Translations under genes and position numbers: made by a program
Shown here: piece by piece, positions 33,850 through 42,941 of the stretch
Layout of the letters: each line of letters starts with the position of its first letter
How positions within the stretch are numbered: position 1 is the first letter of the stretch
NCBI GenBank assembly: GCA_022770525.1
Contig: JALEHN010000054.1
Span: 1-46,470, forward strand
Length of the DNA: 46,470 bases
Source: Clostridiales bacterium
Lineage (GTDB): Bacteria; Bacillota; Clostridia; Lachnospirales; Lachnospiraceae
Reading direction: 5' to 3'
The notes under the pieces: generated by a model
Seen by the model: only the letters and a program-made list of their open reading frames with translations
What the model was told of the DNA's origin: nothing
Database searches by the model: none

Positions 33850-34511
33850 TGCTTCTCCTTTACAATTGCCATGATTTTTTCAACAACGGCCTCGATTCCC
33901 ATATCCGATGTATCCAGATATATGGCATCTTCTGCCTGTTTAAGCGGTGCGATCTCACGATTTTTATCCCGTTCATCCCGTTCGTTGATATCTTTTTCTA
34001 TAGCATCAATATCACACGCAATCCCTTTCTGCTTAAGCTCCAGGGCACGTCTTTTTGCACGCTCGCGGCTTGTGGCTGTCAGATATATTTTAACATCCGC
34101 ATCAGGAAGGATATTGGTCCCTATGTCACGGCCATCCATAATCACATCATGATTTGCAGCCATTTCCCGCTGAAGGCTTAAAAGCTTTGTCCTGACCGCC
34201 GGATATATGCTTGTGGCGGATGCCATATTTCCGACAGCCTCGGTCCTGATAAGATCTGTTACATTTTCTTCATTTAAAATCACCTGCTGCCGTCCGTCTT
34301 CATAGGCAATCGTCACAGATACATTTTTAAGTGCCCCGGCAATCCCAGTCTCCGAAGATACATCGATGCCGCAGCGCATAAAATAAAGTGCCAGTGCTCT
34401 GTACATGGCGCCAGTATCAACATAAATAAATCCAAGTTTTTTCGCAGCCATTTTGGCAATGGTGCTTTTTCCGGCTCCGGCCGGTCCGTCAATCGCAATA
34501 TTAAAACTCAT
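33846..34511 (-). CDS. cmk: Cytidylate kinase
   Basis: 221-aa (d)CMP kinase. P-loop D-G-P-A-G-A-G-K-S-T (residues 8-17), the D-T-G-A-M-Y-R-A segment and D-G-R-D-I-G-T are diagnostic. ATG 34511 with AGGAGGAG upstream is preferred over the longer frame from 34532. It lies in the conserved clostridial run flavoprotein-cmk-ispH-rpsA. Confidence 0.97.
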   Translation of the reverse strand: MSFNIAIDGPAGAGKSTIAKMAAKKLGFIYVDTGAMYRALALYFMRCGIDVSSETGIAGALKNVSVTIAYEDGRQQVILNEENVTDLIRTEAVGNMASATSIYPAVRTKLLSLQREMAANHDVIMDGRDIGTNILPDADVKIYLTATSRERAKRRALELKQKGIACDIDAIEKDINERDERDKNREIAPLKQAEDAIYLDTSDMGIEAVVEKIMAIVKEKQ

Positions 34512-34584
34512 TGTCTCCTCCTGTCGTATCACCGCTCATATTGATCAATCTTATAAAAGTCACCTAAATCACGCAAAGATAATT

Positions 34585-35841
34585 TTATGAAATGCCAAGC
34601 CCTGCCAGTCTTCCTGTTGACCATGCGATCTGCAGATTAAAACCACCGGTCAGCGCATCAAGATCAAGTACTTCACCGGCAAAATAAAGCCCTTTGCAAA
34701 GTTTGGATTCCATTGTGGAAGGATTGATATCCTTCACAGAAACACCGCCTCTTGTTATAATAGCCTCATTATACCCGCGAAGGCTAAGAATATGCATCTT
34801 TAAATGCTTAAACAAATAACCAAGCTTTAAGCGTTCTTCACGGGTGATCATATGCACTTTTTTATACGGGTCAATACCTGAAAGCTCAATCATCACGGGA
34901 ATCATCTTTGACGGCAGTAATTCATCCAGTGCATTGTGGAACTGTTTATGATTATACTTTTCAAAATCTCTCACAAGCCGCATGTCAAGCTGTGCCTCAT
35001 CAAGTGCCGGTTTTAAATCAATTTCTGCCGTAAGCCCTTTATCTATGTGAGGAATACATGAAGGTGACGCACTGAGCACAAGCGGTCCGCTGATACCGAA
35101 ATGCGTAAAAAGCATCTCTCCAAAATCATCATATATTTTCTTTTTGCCGTTAAAGACCGTGAACCGGACATTTTTAAGTGAAAGTCCCTGAAGACTTTTG
35201 ACCCATTCCTCTGCAATGTTTAAAGGTACTAAGGAAGGGGATGTCGGTTTAATTTCATGTCCCGCACTTTTTGCCCAGACATAACCGTCACCGGTAGAAC
35301 CTGTCACCGGATAAGACAGACCGCCGCTGGCAACAACCACCGCGTCAGCAAAAAGGCACTTTCCGTTTTTTAAGCGTACACCGGACACTTTTAAATTACC
35401 GGAATCATGATGATAGATCATCTCATCCACAGGGCAATTATACATCACATGCACATGATTTTTCTCCATCATACGGCACAATGTTTTAATAACATCTGAA
35501 GATTTATCAGATTGAGGAAATACTCTGTTGCCCCGCTCGGTTTTTAACTTAAGTCCCTCAGACTCAAGAAGTGCCATCATATCCTGGCTTGTAAATCCGT
35601 AAAAGGCACTGTACATAAACTTCCTGTTGACCGTCACATGATTAAGAAGTGTTTCCACATCACAATCGTTCGTCACATTACAGCGGCCTTTTCCGGTAAT
35701 AAACAGCTTTTTCCCGGCCTTCTCATTCTTTTCCGTTACAGTAACTGTATGTCCGGCCGAAGCCGCCGTGATGGCGGTCATCATGCCTGCCGCACCCGCA
35801 CCGATGACAATAACATTACTCATCTTCTTTTTTGTCAGCAT
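34585..35841 (-). CDS. NAD(P)/FAD-dependent oxidoreductase, HI0933/BaiN family
   Basis: About 418 aa. An FAD-binding Rossmann motif V-I-G-A-G-A-A-G-M-M is near the N-terminus, followed by G-K-G-R-C-N-V-T-N and the C-terminal G-E-V-L-D-L-D-A-L-T-G-G-F-N-L-Q motif typical of this family. The physiological substrate is uncertain; some gut relatives (BaiN) reduce bile-acid intermediates, but most members are uncharacterised housekeeping neighbours of cmk. ATG 35841 is chosen because GGGAGGAG lies 10 nt upstream; ATG 35823 is possible. It overlaps the end of the RpiR gene. Confidence 0.88.
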   Translation of the reverse strand: MLTKKKMSNVIVIGAGAAGMMTAITAASAGHTVTVTEKNEKAGKKLFITGKGRCNVTNDCDVETLLNHVTVNRKFMYSAFYGFTSQDMMALLESEGLKLKTERGNRVFPQSDKSSDVIKTLCRMMEKNHVHVMYNCPVDEMIYHHDSGNLKVSGVRLKNGKCLFADAVVVASGGLSYPVTGSTGDGYVWAKSAGHEIKPTSPSLVPLNIAEEWVKSLQGLSLKNVRFTVFNGKKKIYDDFGEMLFTHFGISGPLVLSASPSCIPHIDKGLTAEIDLKPALDEAQLDMRLVRDFEKYNHKQFHNALDELLPSKMIPVMIELSGIDPYKKVHMITREERLKLGYLFKHLKMHILSLRGYNEAIITRGGVSVKDINPSTMESKLCKGLYFAGEVLDLDALTGGFNLQIAWSTGRLAGLGIS

Positions 35842-36691
35842 AAACGCTGAACTCCTCCCATATATGTTCAAGTGTCTCCATCGTTTTCACAACCTGCTTC
35901 TCATTTTGAATACTAAGTGCCGCAATCAACGCATTAATGACACTTAAAGGCGCCACAAGTGAATCCGCAAAAGAGACCATATCACTCTGCGCATACAATA
36001 CGCAGTCCGCATACTTCGTCATCGGAGATGCCTGAGAGTCTGTCAGAGCCACCACCTTTGTGCCGCGCTTTTTAGAAAACTCGATCACCTTCACCGTATC
36101 GACAGAATATCTGGGGAAAGTAATTCCGATAATCACATCTTTTTCATTGATTCTGTGAATATCTTCAAAAGACTCTGTTAAACTTCCGGAATCTAAAAGT
36201 CTTACATCCGGAAAAATATACTTCAGATAATAAACAAGAAAATGTGATAAAGGCTCACAGCTGCGTCCGCCGGCCACATAAATATGATCCGCTGCGGAAA
36301 TGATATCGACAGCCCTGTCAAACTCCTCCTGAGAAATTTCTTCTTTCGTCCGCTTAATGTTGTCTCTGTCTGATTGAAGCACTGCATTTAAAATGTTTTC
36401 TTTATCAAGACGGTTCGTGGCCATGCTGATTCTCTGTATCGAATTCAGCTTATTTTTTACAATTTCCTCCAATGCAGCCTGAAACTGCGGATAGCCTTTA
36501 AACCCCAGCTCCGTCGCGAAACGCACAACGGTTGATTCACTGACGCCTACAATTTTTCCAAGCTTTGCAGCAGTCAGATTCACTGCCTTGTCATAATTTT
36601 CACAAACATAATTTGCAATGCGTTTCTGCCCTTTGCTGAACGTTTTGTAAGATCCCTGAATCTTCTCCAATAAATCTGTTGATATTTCCAT
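35816..36691 (-). CDS. MurR/RpiR family transcriptional regulator
   Basis: 291 aa: an N-terminal HTH_6 domain (residues about 1-77, with G-V-S-E-S-T-V-V-R-F-A-T-E-L-G-F as recognition region) and a C-terminal SIS sugar-phosphate-binding domain (about 125-260, V-A-G-G-R-S and G-I-T-F-P-R-Y-S). It probably senses a phosphorylated sugar, but no sugar operon is nearby. ATG 36691 with GAGGTAGATGGA is chosen over the frame opening at 36823, which lies upstream of the promoter. Confidence 0.9.
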   Translation of the reverse strand: MEISTDLLEKIQGSYKTFSKGQKRIANYVCENYDKAVNLTAAKLGKIVGVSESTVVRFATELGFKGYPQFQAALEEIVKNKLNSIQRISMATNRLDKENILNAVLQSDRDNIKRTKEEISQEEFDRAVDIISAADHIYVAGGRSCEPLSHFLVYYLKYIFPDVRLLDSGSLTESFEDIHRINEKDVIIGITFPRYSVDTVKVIEFSKKRGTKVVALTDSQASPMTKYADCVLYAQSDMVSFADSLVAPLSVINALIAALSIQNEKQVVKTMETLEHIWEEFSVYADKKEDE

Positions 36692-36769
36692 TCCATCTAC
36701 CTCAGAACTTTTGTACTGGCAAAACAATGTGTTTTGCTTCTTTCTCCTTATGATGTAATACAAAGTTAT

Positions 36770-36798
36770 ATTATACATGCTTTTTGCATAAAATGCAA
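36770..36798 (-). promoter_or_regulatory. Sigma-A promoter of the rpiR gene
   Basis: Minus strand -35 TTGCAT (36793-36798), 17-nt spacer, -10 TATAAT (36770-36775). The overlapping inverted repeat TTGCATTTTATGCAA is a possible operator for autoregulation. Confidence 0.8.
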
Positions 36799-36799
36799 G

Positions 36800-36857
36800 A
36801 AAAGCCGTCAAAATAAAACACAATTTAATAAAATTGACTTTATTTTTGACAGCTTTT
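36800..36857. terminator. Terminator of the AbfT-like CoA-transferase gene
   Basis: Minus strand GCTGTCAAAAATAAA / TTTATTTTGACGGC long hairpin followed by TTTTCTT. The plus strand also ends in GCTTTTTG. Its end abuts the -35 box of the rpiR promoter. Confidence 0.75.
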
Positions 36858-36893
36858 TGTAATATTTTATATTAAAACTTTCATATAGGTATC

Positions 36894-38216
36894 TTATGCG
36901 TTTGACAGCAGATTCGGATCGAATGGCTTGTGGAATTTCTTCTCGAATGCTTCAATCAGCTCATCCCTGAATTTCGGATGCGCAATGTTAATCAGCGCTG
37001 TCGCCCTCTGTCTGAGAGAACGCCCGGTTAGCCGGGCGATACCGTATTCAGTAATGATATAATCCACATCAGTACGCAATGTCGTTACAACAGAACCCGG
37101 ATCAAGCTGAGGTACAATTTTGGAAATCTTTCCGTCTGATGTCGTCGAAGCCATGGCAATGATTGACTTTCCGCCGACACTGTTAACGGCACCTTTAACA
37201 AAGTTTACCTGACCACCGATGCCGCTGATCTGCATATCACCAACAGATTCTGAATCCACTTGACCCATAAGATCGACTTCAATACATGAATTAATCGAAA
37301 TCATATTATTATTCTGCATAATATTGTAAGGATTATTGACAACATCAACAGGATAAAGTTCAAAATCAGGATTATGGTCAACAAAATCATACAATTTCTT
37401 TGTACCCATAAGGAATGTTGCGATTGACTTGCCTGGATTTAATGTCTTTTTTGAGTTATTGATAACGCCTTCTTCAATGAGATCAACAACACCATCTGAT
37501 AAAAGTTCTGAATGAAGGCCCAAATCCTTCTTGTCATGAAGAAAAGTCAGTACTGCATCGGGAATCGCACCAATACCAAGCTGAAGTGTTGCACCGTCTT
37601 CAACTAAAGATGCACAGTATCTGGCAATTTTCTTTTCTACTTCGCCAATCGGACGCGGCTTTAACTCCGGAAGCGGCATTGACTTCTCTACAAAATAATC
37701 AATGTCTCCCACAGGGATACGGCTGTCACCGTAAGTATACGGCATCTGATCATTCACCTGAGCAATAACGATTTTTGCATTTTTAACGGCGGCTTTTGTA
37801 TAATCTACGGAAACTCCAAGACTGCAGTTACCGTATCTGTCCGGAGGTGTCACCTGAACAAGTGCCACATCAACATTTATGTATCGTTCCAGTAATCTCG
37901 GAACACGTGAAAAACAGCACGGTGTGAAGTCTGCACGGCCTTCATAAATTGCCGCTCTTGAAGCAGGCCCTACAAAAATCGCATTATGTCTGAAATAAGA
38001 CTCCATACCCGGTTTTGTGTATTCACACTTTCCCATCGGCACCATATGAACAATCTCAACATTTCTAAACATTTCTCTATTTTCAACCATTGTATCAATC
38101 AAATATAAAGGCTCTGCACAGGCATGACCGGTAACGACCGTGTCCCCCGATTTAATATGGGATATTGCGGTTTTTGCTGAGACAAGACGGCTGTTATATA
38201 CTTCTTTCCAATTCAT
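36894..38216 (-). CDS. Acetyl-CoA hydrolase/transferase family CoA-transferase (AbfT/Cat2-like)
   Basis: 440-aa class I CoA-transferase resembling 4-hydroxybutyrate CoA-transferase (AbfT) and the related butyryl-CoA:acetate CoA-transferases. The N-terminus M-N-W-K-E-V-Y, the stretch V-T-P-P-D-R-Y-G-N, the catalytic Glu237 in G-L-H-S-E-L-L-S-D-G-V, and the glycine loop I-G-G-Q-V-N-F-V-x-G-A support this. It moves CoA between an acyl-CoA and acetate; butyryl- or 4-hydroxybutyryl-CoA are the likeliest substrates, undecided by sequence alone. ATG 38216 has AAAGGAAG 8 nt upstream. Monocistronic. Confidence 0.87.
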   Translation of the reverse strand: MNWKEVYNSRLVSAKTAISHIKSGDTVVTGHACAEPLYLIDTMVENREMFRNVEIVHMVPMGKCEYTKPGMESYFRHNAIFVGPASRAAIYEGRADFTPCCFSRVPRLLERYINVDVALVQVTPPDRYGNCSLGVSVDYTKAAVKNAKIVIAQVNDQMPYTYGDSRIPVGDIDYFVEKSMPLPELKPRPIGEVEKKIARYCASLVEDGATLQLGIGAIPDAVLTFLHDKKDLGLHSELLSDGVVDLIEEGVINNSKKTLNPGKSIATFLMGTKKLYDFVDHNPDFELYPVDVVNNPYNIMQNNNMISINSCIEVDLMGQVDSESVGDMQISGIGGQVNFVKGAVNSVGGKSIIAMASTTSDGKISKIVPQLDPGSVVTTLRTDVDYIITEYGIARLTGRSLRQRATALINIAHPKFRDELIEAFEKKFHKPFDPNLLSNA

Positions 38217-38295
38217 ATTTCTGCTTCCTTTCATCATCTAAAAACTTTTTCCTCCATAACACTTCTTAAGCTTAGATTTGATAGTCACCTAAAGT

Positions 38296-38324
38296 ATTAT
38301 AACACCTTCATTTATAAAATGCAA
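38296..38324 (-). promoter_or_regulatory. Sigma-A promoter of the AbfT-like gene
   Basis: Minus strand -35 TTGCAT (38319-38324), 17-nt spacer, perfect -10 TATAAT (38296-38301). The leader is about 70 nt. Confidence 0.85.
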
Positions 38325-38394
38325 ACTTTTTGATATTTTTTTAACAACATTTAAATTTGTCTCAAGGAAAGGGTTTTATGATACATTAAATCAC

Positions 38395-38460
38395 AAAAAA
38401 AGTCCCCCGTACATATGTATCGATGTTATGCGTAAACATCGTACATATGTACGGGGGGCT
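38395..38460 (-). terminator. Long hairpin terminator of the thiolase-ctfAB operon
   Basis: The 60 nt at 38401-38460 fold into a ~26-bp stem with a single extra base in one arm. Its arms include CCCCCGTACATATGTA and TACATATGTACGGGGG. On the minus strand it is followed by seven Ts. It is far longer than needed for termination. Confidence 0.88.
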
Positions 38461-38522
38461 ATGATTTTATTTTTTAACAGTATGTATATCAAACATTATA
38501 ATGTTTGTATCAGGAATGCAGC

Positions 38523-39194
38523 TTATGCTTCCATTTCTTTCAAATCTTCCGCAATAATCAGCTTAGCTCCTGTAGCTTCCTGAATCTGATCCAGTGTAAA
38601 TTCAGGATTGTACTCTGTTAATACCAGGCCGTCATCTGTAACTTTCATTACACCCATTTCAGTGATAATCATATCAACGATATGTGTACCGTTTTCACCT
38701 TTAGCTGTAAGAGGCAACGTACATTTTTCAAGGATTTTGTGTTTACCTTTGTTTGTATGCTCCATAGCTACGATAACTTCTTTTGCACCAACAAGAAGAT
38801 CCATAGCGCCGCCCATGCCTGCTACCATTTTCCCTGGAATCTTGTAGTTTGCAATATCGCCTTTTTCATCAACCTGCATAGCACCAAGAATCGTAACATC
38901 AACATGTCCGCCTCTGATCAGACAGAAAGAAGCCGCACTATCGAAAAATGCACCGCCGGCTTTAATTGTTGTCGGTGTTCCGCCTGCATCTGTAACATGC
39001 ATATCAACTTTATCAGGATCCGGTGCGCCGCCAAGACCGACAAAACCGTTCTCTGACTGAAGGATAACTTCAACGTCTTCCGGTAAATAATTAGGCACAA
39101 GTGTAGGCAGACCGATACCAAGATTTACAACATAACCATCTTTTAATTCTTTAGCTACACGTTTAGCAATAAAAGCTTTTGCATTTTCCATCAT
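38523..39194 (-). CDS. ctfB: Acetoacetate/butyrate-type CoA-transferase, subunit B
   Basis: 223-aa beta subunit of a two-subunit class I CoA-transferase (AtoA/CtfB/ScoB type). The catalytic Glu is Glu48 in the Q-S-E-N-G-F motif; N-L-G-I-G-L-P-T and G-G-A-M-D-L-L-V-G-A are conserved. The ATG overlaps the ctfA stop (ATGA arrangement), so translation is coupled. With the upstream thiolase it can handle acetoacetyl-CoA plus a short-chain acid. It ends the sigma-54-controlled operon. Confidence 0.92.
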   Translation of the reverse strand: MMENAKAFIAKRVAKELKDGYVVNLGIGLPTLVPNYLPEDVEVILQSENGFVGLGGAPDPDKVDMHVTDAGGTPTTIKAGGAFFDSAASFCLIRGGHVDVTILGAMQVDEKGDIANYKIPGKMVAGMGGAMDLLVGAKEVIVAMEHTNKGKHKILEKCTLPLTAKGENGTHIVDMIITEMGVMKVTDDGLVLTEYNPEFTLDQIQEATGAKLIIAEDLKEMEA

Positions 39195-39871
39195 TCTTTA
39201 CCTCCGTCAACATAGTATTTGACATATACACCCGGTGTTTCAACATAGTTCGGATCAATCATGTCAACAACTTCATCTGCTTCAGCAATAACAAGATCAG
39301 CTGCTGTTGCCATAACAAGATTAAAGTTTCTCATGCTTCCTTCATATCTTGCATTGCCATACTTGTCAACTGTATGTACACCAAGGAATGCAATATCTGC
39401 TCTCAAAGGTTTTTCCAAAATATACTTAACGCCGTCGATTTCTTTTGTCTCTTTACCTTCTTCAACTTCTGTACCGACACCTGTGCGTGTATAGAAGCCG
39501 CCAAGACCGTTACCGCCGCAGCGGATTCTCTCAGCCAGTGTACCCTGTGGAACAAGTTCAACATCAAGTGTGCCTGCATTCATAGCAGCACCGACTTCTC
39601 TGACAATACCAATATGAGAAGCAATGAACTTCTTAACCTGACCTGTCAGGAATAAACCGGAAATACCGTATGGATCTTTATTTCCTTCAGCATCTACAAA
39701 AATCTTTCCAGGATCATTGCAGATTAATGTCAGATCTTTTGCTCCTGATTTAATAATTTCTTTAATGATGTGATGCGGTGAACCACATCCGACAAAACCA
39801 CCGAACATGATTGTCATGCCGTCTTTAACATAAGATGCAGCCTGAGCAGCTGTAATCTGTTTGTTTTTCAT
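39191..39871 (-). CDS. ctfA: Acetoacetate/butyrate-type CoA-transferase, subunit A
   Basis: 226-aa alpha subunit (AtoD/CtfA/ScoA type). It shows M-F-G-G-F-V-G-C-G-S-P near the N-terminus, the [22 protein letters not shown] segment and N-F-N-L-V-M-A-T-A-A-D. It pairs with the overlapping ctfB. It lies 107 nt after the thiolase gene, with ribosome site AAAGGAGAGG and no terminator in the spacer. The specific acid substrate is not determined. Confidence 0.92.
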   Translation of the reverse strand: MKNKQITAAQAASYVKDGMTIMFGGFVGCGSPHHIIKEIIKSGAKDLTLICNDPGKIFVDAEGNKDPYGISGLFLTGQVKKFIASHIGIVREVGAAMNAGTLDVELVPQGTLAERIRCGGNGLGGFYTRTGVGTEVEEGKETKEIDGVKYILEKPLRADIAFLGVHTVDKYGNARYEGSMRNFNLVMATAADLVIAEADEVVDMIDPNYVETPGVYVKYYVDGGKE

Positions 39872-39977
39872 TTTAAACCTCTCCTTTGCTTTCAGTATTG
39901 ATATTTCATATATTAGTATATTTCAACAAATATTTCAAGCTTTAACAGTATTTTTTATATGCCATTGTCAAATGAAA

Positions 39978-41156
39978 TTATCTCTCTACGATCAAAGCCT
40001 GACCCTGGCCGCCACCGATACAAAGTGTTGCAAGGCCTTTCTTTGCATCTCTCTTAGCCATTTCATAAAGCAATGTAACGAGGATTCTTGCACCTGAAGC
40101 ACCAACCGGATGTCCGAGAGAAATTGCGCCGCCGTTGACATTCACCTTGTCCATATCAAAGTTAAGATCTCTTGCAACAGCAAGTGACTGAGCTGCGAAT
40201 GCTTCGTTTGCTTCGATCAGATCAATATCATCAATTGTAAGCCCTGCTTTTTCAAGCGCTTTCTTTGAAGCAGGAACAGGACCGATACCCATAACCTTAG
40301 GATCAACGCCGCCTGTTGCATATGAAACGATTGTTGCAAGTGGTGTAATGCCAAGTTCTTCTGCTTTTTCTTTAGACATAACAACAAATGCCGCTGCACC
40401 GTCGTTGATACCTGAAGCGTTTGCTGCTGTTACTGTACCGTCTTTCTTGAATGCAGGGCGCAGTTTTGCAACTTTTTCCATAGAAGAACCGAATTTAGGG
40501 AATTCATCTGTATCAAATACGATAGGATCGCCTTTTCTCTGAGGAATAACAACAGGAACGATTTCATCTTTGAATTTGCCGGCTTTAATCGCAGCTTCTG
40601 CTTTATGCTGGCTGTTTACCGCAAATTCATCCTGCATTTCTCTTGTGAGTCCATACGCTTCTGCAACGTTTTCAGCTGTGATACCCATGTGATAATTGTT
40701 GAATGCATCCCACAGACCATCATTAACTGTAACGTCAATCATCTGAACATTGTTCATTCTTGCACCCCAGCGTGCTGTAGGAACACAATAAGGTGCAGCA
40801 CTCATGTTTTCAGTACCGCCGCAGACAACGATTTCTGATTCGCCTGCTTTAATCTGGTTCGCTGCCAGTGCAACTGCTTTAAGTCCAGAACCGCAAACGA
40901 TGTTAATTGTCATCGCTGTACATTCAATAGGTAAACCAGATTTGATGGATACCTGTCGTGCAACATTCTGTCCAAGACCTGCCTGTAATACGTTACCAAA
41001 AATAACTTCATCAACCTGTTCAGGTGCAATACCTGCTCTTTTTACAGCTTCTTTAACAACAGTCGCACCTAAATCTACCGCCGGTACACTCTTTAATGTA
41101 CCGCCATAACTACCAATTGCTGTTCTGCATGCACTTGCAATAACGATTTCTTTCAT
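39978..41156 (-). CDS. Acetyl-CoA C-acetyltransferase (thiolase)
   Basis: 392-aa biosynthetic-type thiolase that interconverts two acetyl-CoA and acetoacetyl-CoA. The nucleophilic Cys lies in V-C-G-S-G-L-K-A-V (about residue 87), the His in G-H-P-V-G-A-S-G-A, and the second Cys in C-I-G-G-G-Q-G. The frame extends to 41234 across a sigma-54 promoter, so ATG 41156, with AAGGAGAG upstream, is the start. First gene of the operon with ctfAB; the regulator at 41483-42871 is directly upstream. Confidence 0.96.
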   Translation of the reverse strand: MKEIVIASACRTAIGSYGGTLKSVPAVDLGATVVKEAVKRAGIAPEQVDEVIFGNVLQAGLGQNVARQVSIKSGLPIECTAMTINIVCGSGLKAVALAANQIKAGESEIVVCGGTENMSAAPYCVPTARWGARMNNVQMIDVTVNDGLWDAFNNYHMGITAENVAEAYGLTREMQDEFAVNSQHKAEAAIKAGKFKDEIVPVVIPQRKGDPIVFDTDEFPKFGSSMEKVAKLRPAFKKDGTVTAANASGINDGAAAFVVMSKEKAEELGITPLATIVSYATGGVDPKVMGIGPVPASKKALEKAGLTIDDIDLIEANEAFAAQSLAVARDLNFDMDKVNVNGGAISLGHPVGASGARILVTLLYEMAKRDAKKGLATLCIGGGQGQALIVER

Positions 41157-41206
41157 GAAAACACTCTCCTTTAATTTATACATAATATTTGTACTTAAAA
41201 TATATA

Positions 41207-41221
41207 GCAAAATCCATGCCA
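41207..41221 (-). promoter_or_regulatory. Sigma-54 (-24/-12) promoter of thiolase-ctfAB
   Basis: Minus strand TGGCATGGATTTTGC matches the consensus TGGCAYRNNNNTTGC at every defined position, with GG and GC correctly spaced. It implies a start of transcription about 40 nt before the thiolase ATG. The adjacent gene encodes a sigma-54 activator. Confidence 0.9.
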
Positions 41222-41321
41222 ACATTAGTTTCAAATATCATCGAAGCATTTGAAAGCACTGGATATATTGCCCAAAAAAGTTCTTTAATGCATCATCTAA
41301 ATATAAATAACGCACATATAT

Positions 41322-41340
41322 ATGTCCATAAATTAGACAT
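41322..41340. promoter_or_regulatory. Candidate upstream activator site (19-bp palindrome)
   Basis: ATGTCCATAAATTAGACAT is an imperfect dyad (ATGTC..GACAT) about 100 bp upstream of the -24 element, the normal distance for a sigma-54 activator site. A nearly identical 19-mer occurs at 45061-45079. Confidence 0.65.
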
Positions 41341-41482
41341 TTAAAAATTGACATTTTTTTAACACTCTCTATTATACCACTTTTTTCAGAAATTTCAAGG
41401 CATTTTTATAATGTCTATTTTTTATACACCTTTTGTAATTATGACTTTTTATTAGACATATTGTTCCTTGCCAATTTTTTTC

Positions 41483-42871
41483 TTACTCAATACTGTAATC
41501 ACTCATTTTTTTATACAATACCGAACGGTGTATACCAAGTGCCTTGGCTGCCTTCGCCCGGTTGCCGCCTGCATTTTTTAATGCCTGCTGAATCAGTTTC
41601 TTTTCAAAAGATGCCACTTCATTTTTAAAATAACTGTCATACATCGGCTGCTCAGGCGGTATTTCTTCATTTTGACGGACATCACCGGATATATGGACAG
41701 GTTTAATTTCTGTTCCTTCACAGAGAATCAGGCCGCGTTCAATGACGTTGCGAAGTTCACGGATATTCCCCGGCCAGTTATGATGCTTCAAAACATCGAT
41801 CGTATCCTTTGCCAGATGAATATTGCCGAGATCATATTTCTTACGTCTGTTTTCAAGAATGGCGTCGCACAGACATTCAATATCATCAAGCCTTTCCCGA
41901 AGCGGCGGAATATCAAGACAGACAACATTTAATCTGTAATACAGGTCTTTTCTGAATGTTCCGTTTCGCACTTCTTCAACAAGGTTTGCATTTGTAGCAG
42001 CAATGACTCTTGCTGTGAATTTAATTTTTTTATTGCCGCCAACCCGCTCAAACTCGTGGGATTCCAGGACGCGAAGAAGCTTTGCCTGCATATCCAGGGG
42101 CATCGTGCCGATTTCATCAAGGAAAAGCGTTCCTTTACCGGCAAGCTCAAACTTACCGACACGCCCTTCCTTTTTAGAACCTGTAAATGCACCGCCCTCA
42201 TACCCAAAAAGCTCTGACTCCAGAAGTTCTCTTGGAATCGAGGCGCAGTTGATACTCACCAGAGGTTCATTACAGACAAGACTGGCCTGATGTATGGCAT
42301 GGGCAAAAAGCTCTTTGCCAGTACCGCTTTCACCTTGAATAAGTATGGTAACATCGGTCTTTGCAACAACTTCCGCCAGCTTTTTTAGCTGAAGCATATT
42401 GTTGTTTGTCGTTTTTATATCATCAAATGTATATTTTGCCCTGTACATTTTCGCAAGCTCCGACCGGTAAGCCAGAATATTATTTTCCACCCGCTCCATT
42501 TTATCAAAAAGATCACCGATTTCTTTCGTGTCTTTAAAAATAATCGTTCCGGCAGCACCGATGATCTCTCCCTGATAGATAATCGGAATACGGTTTGCGA
42601 TGACATTTGCGCCGCGGATTTCCTGAAGCTGATACAATTCCTTTTTCCCCGTCTTTGTAACGATATGAAGACGGGTATTTTCAAGAACTTCCGTCACCGG
42701 ACGTCCGATGACCTGCTCTTTTGGTATATCAAAAAAGCGTTCGTAATTCCACTGAACAATATAACCGTCTCTGTCGACAATACACATTCCGTAATTTTCT
42801 GTGTCCAGAATATCTTTTAATATTTCAACACTTTCTTTTAACTTTTCCAGTCGCTTTTTTGCTGTTTCCAT
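41483..42871 (-). CDS. Sigma-54-dependent transcriptional activator (PAS-AAA-Fis)
   Basis: 462 aa. A PAS domain (about residues 15-115) and linker coiled coil precede the AAA+ sigma-54 interaction domain (about 150-375): Walker A G-E-S-G-T-G-K-E (about 180), the sigma-54 contact loop G-A-F-T-G-S (Ser in place of the usual Ala), and Walker B G-T-L-F-L-D-E-I-G. A Fis-type HTH is at the end (G-G-N-R-A-K-A-A-K-A-L-G-I). There is no response-regulator domain, so the PAS domain probably senses a small ligand. It lies directly upstream of the thiolase-ctfAB sigma-54 promoter, its likely target. Confidence 0.94.
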   Translation of the reverse strand: METAKKRLEKLKESVEILKDILDTENYGMCIVDRDGYIVQWNYERFFDIPKEQVIGRPVTEVLENTRLHIVTKTGKKELYQLQEIRGANVIANRIPIIYQGEIIGAAGTIIFKDTKEIGDLFDKMERVENNILAYRSELAKMYRAKYTFDDIKTTNNNMLQLKKLAEVVAKTDVTILIQGESGTGKELFAHAIHQASLVCNEPLVSINCASIPRELLESELFGYEGGAFTGSKKEGRVGKFELAGKGTLFLDEIGTMPLDMQAKLLRVLESHEFERVGGNKKIKFTARVIAATNANLVEEVRNGTFRKDLYYRLNVVCLDIPPLRERLDDIECLCDAILENRRKKYDLGNIHLAKDTIDVLKHHNWPGNIRELRNVIERGLILCEGTEIKPVHISGDVRQNEEIPPEQPMYDSYFKNEVASFEKKLIQQALKNAGGNRAKAAKALGIHRSVLYKKMSDYSIE

Positions 42872-42941
42872 GCTTAAACCCCAAAGATACTATTATTCAT
42901 AATAAAACCACATAAAGTTTATCATATTTTGTGCAAAATGT

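Larger units (their letters stand above)
38217..38522. other. Intergenic region between the ctfB and AbfT-like genes
   Basis: 306 bp. It holds the promoter of the AbfT-like gene (38296-38324), a 60-nt hairpin terminator for thiolase-ctfAB (38395-38460), and an 18-bp loopless palindrome CAAACATTATAATGTTTG (38490-38507) just after ctfB. No gene is seen. Confidence 0.7.
41157..41482. other. Regulatory intergenic region between sigma-54 activator and thiolase
   Basis: 326 bp, very AT-rich. It contains the sigma-54 promoter (41207-41221), a 19-bp palindromic candidate activator site (41322-41340) and further half-sites ATGTCTAT (41411-41418) and ATTAGACAT (41451-41459). No gene is seen. Confidence 0.75.
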
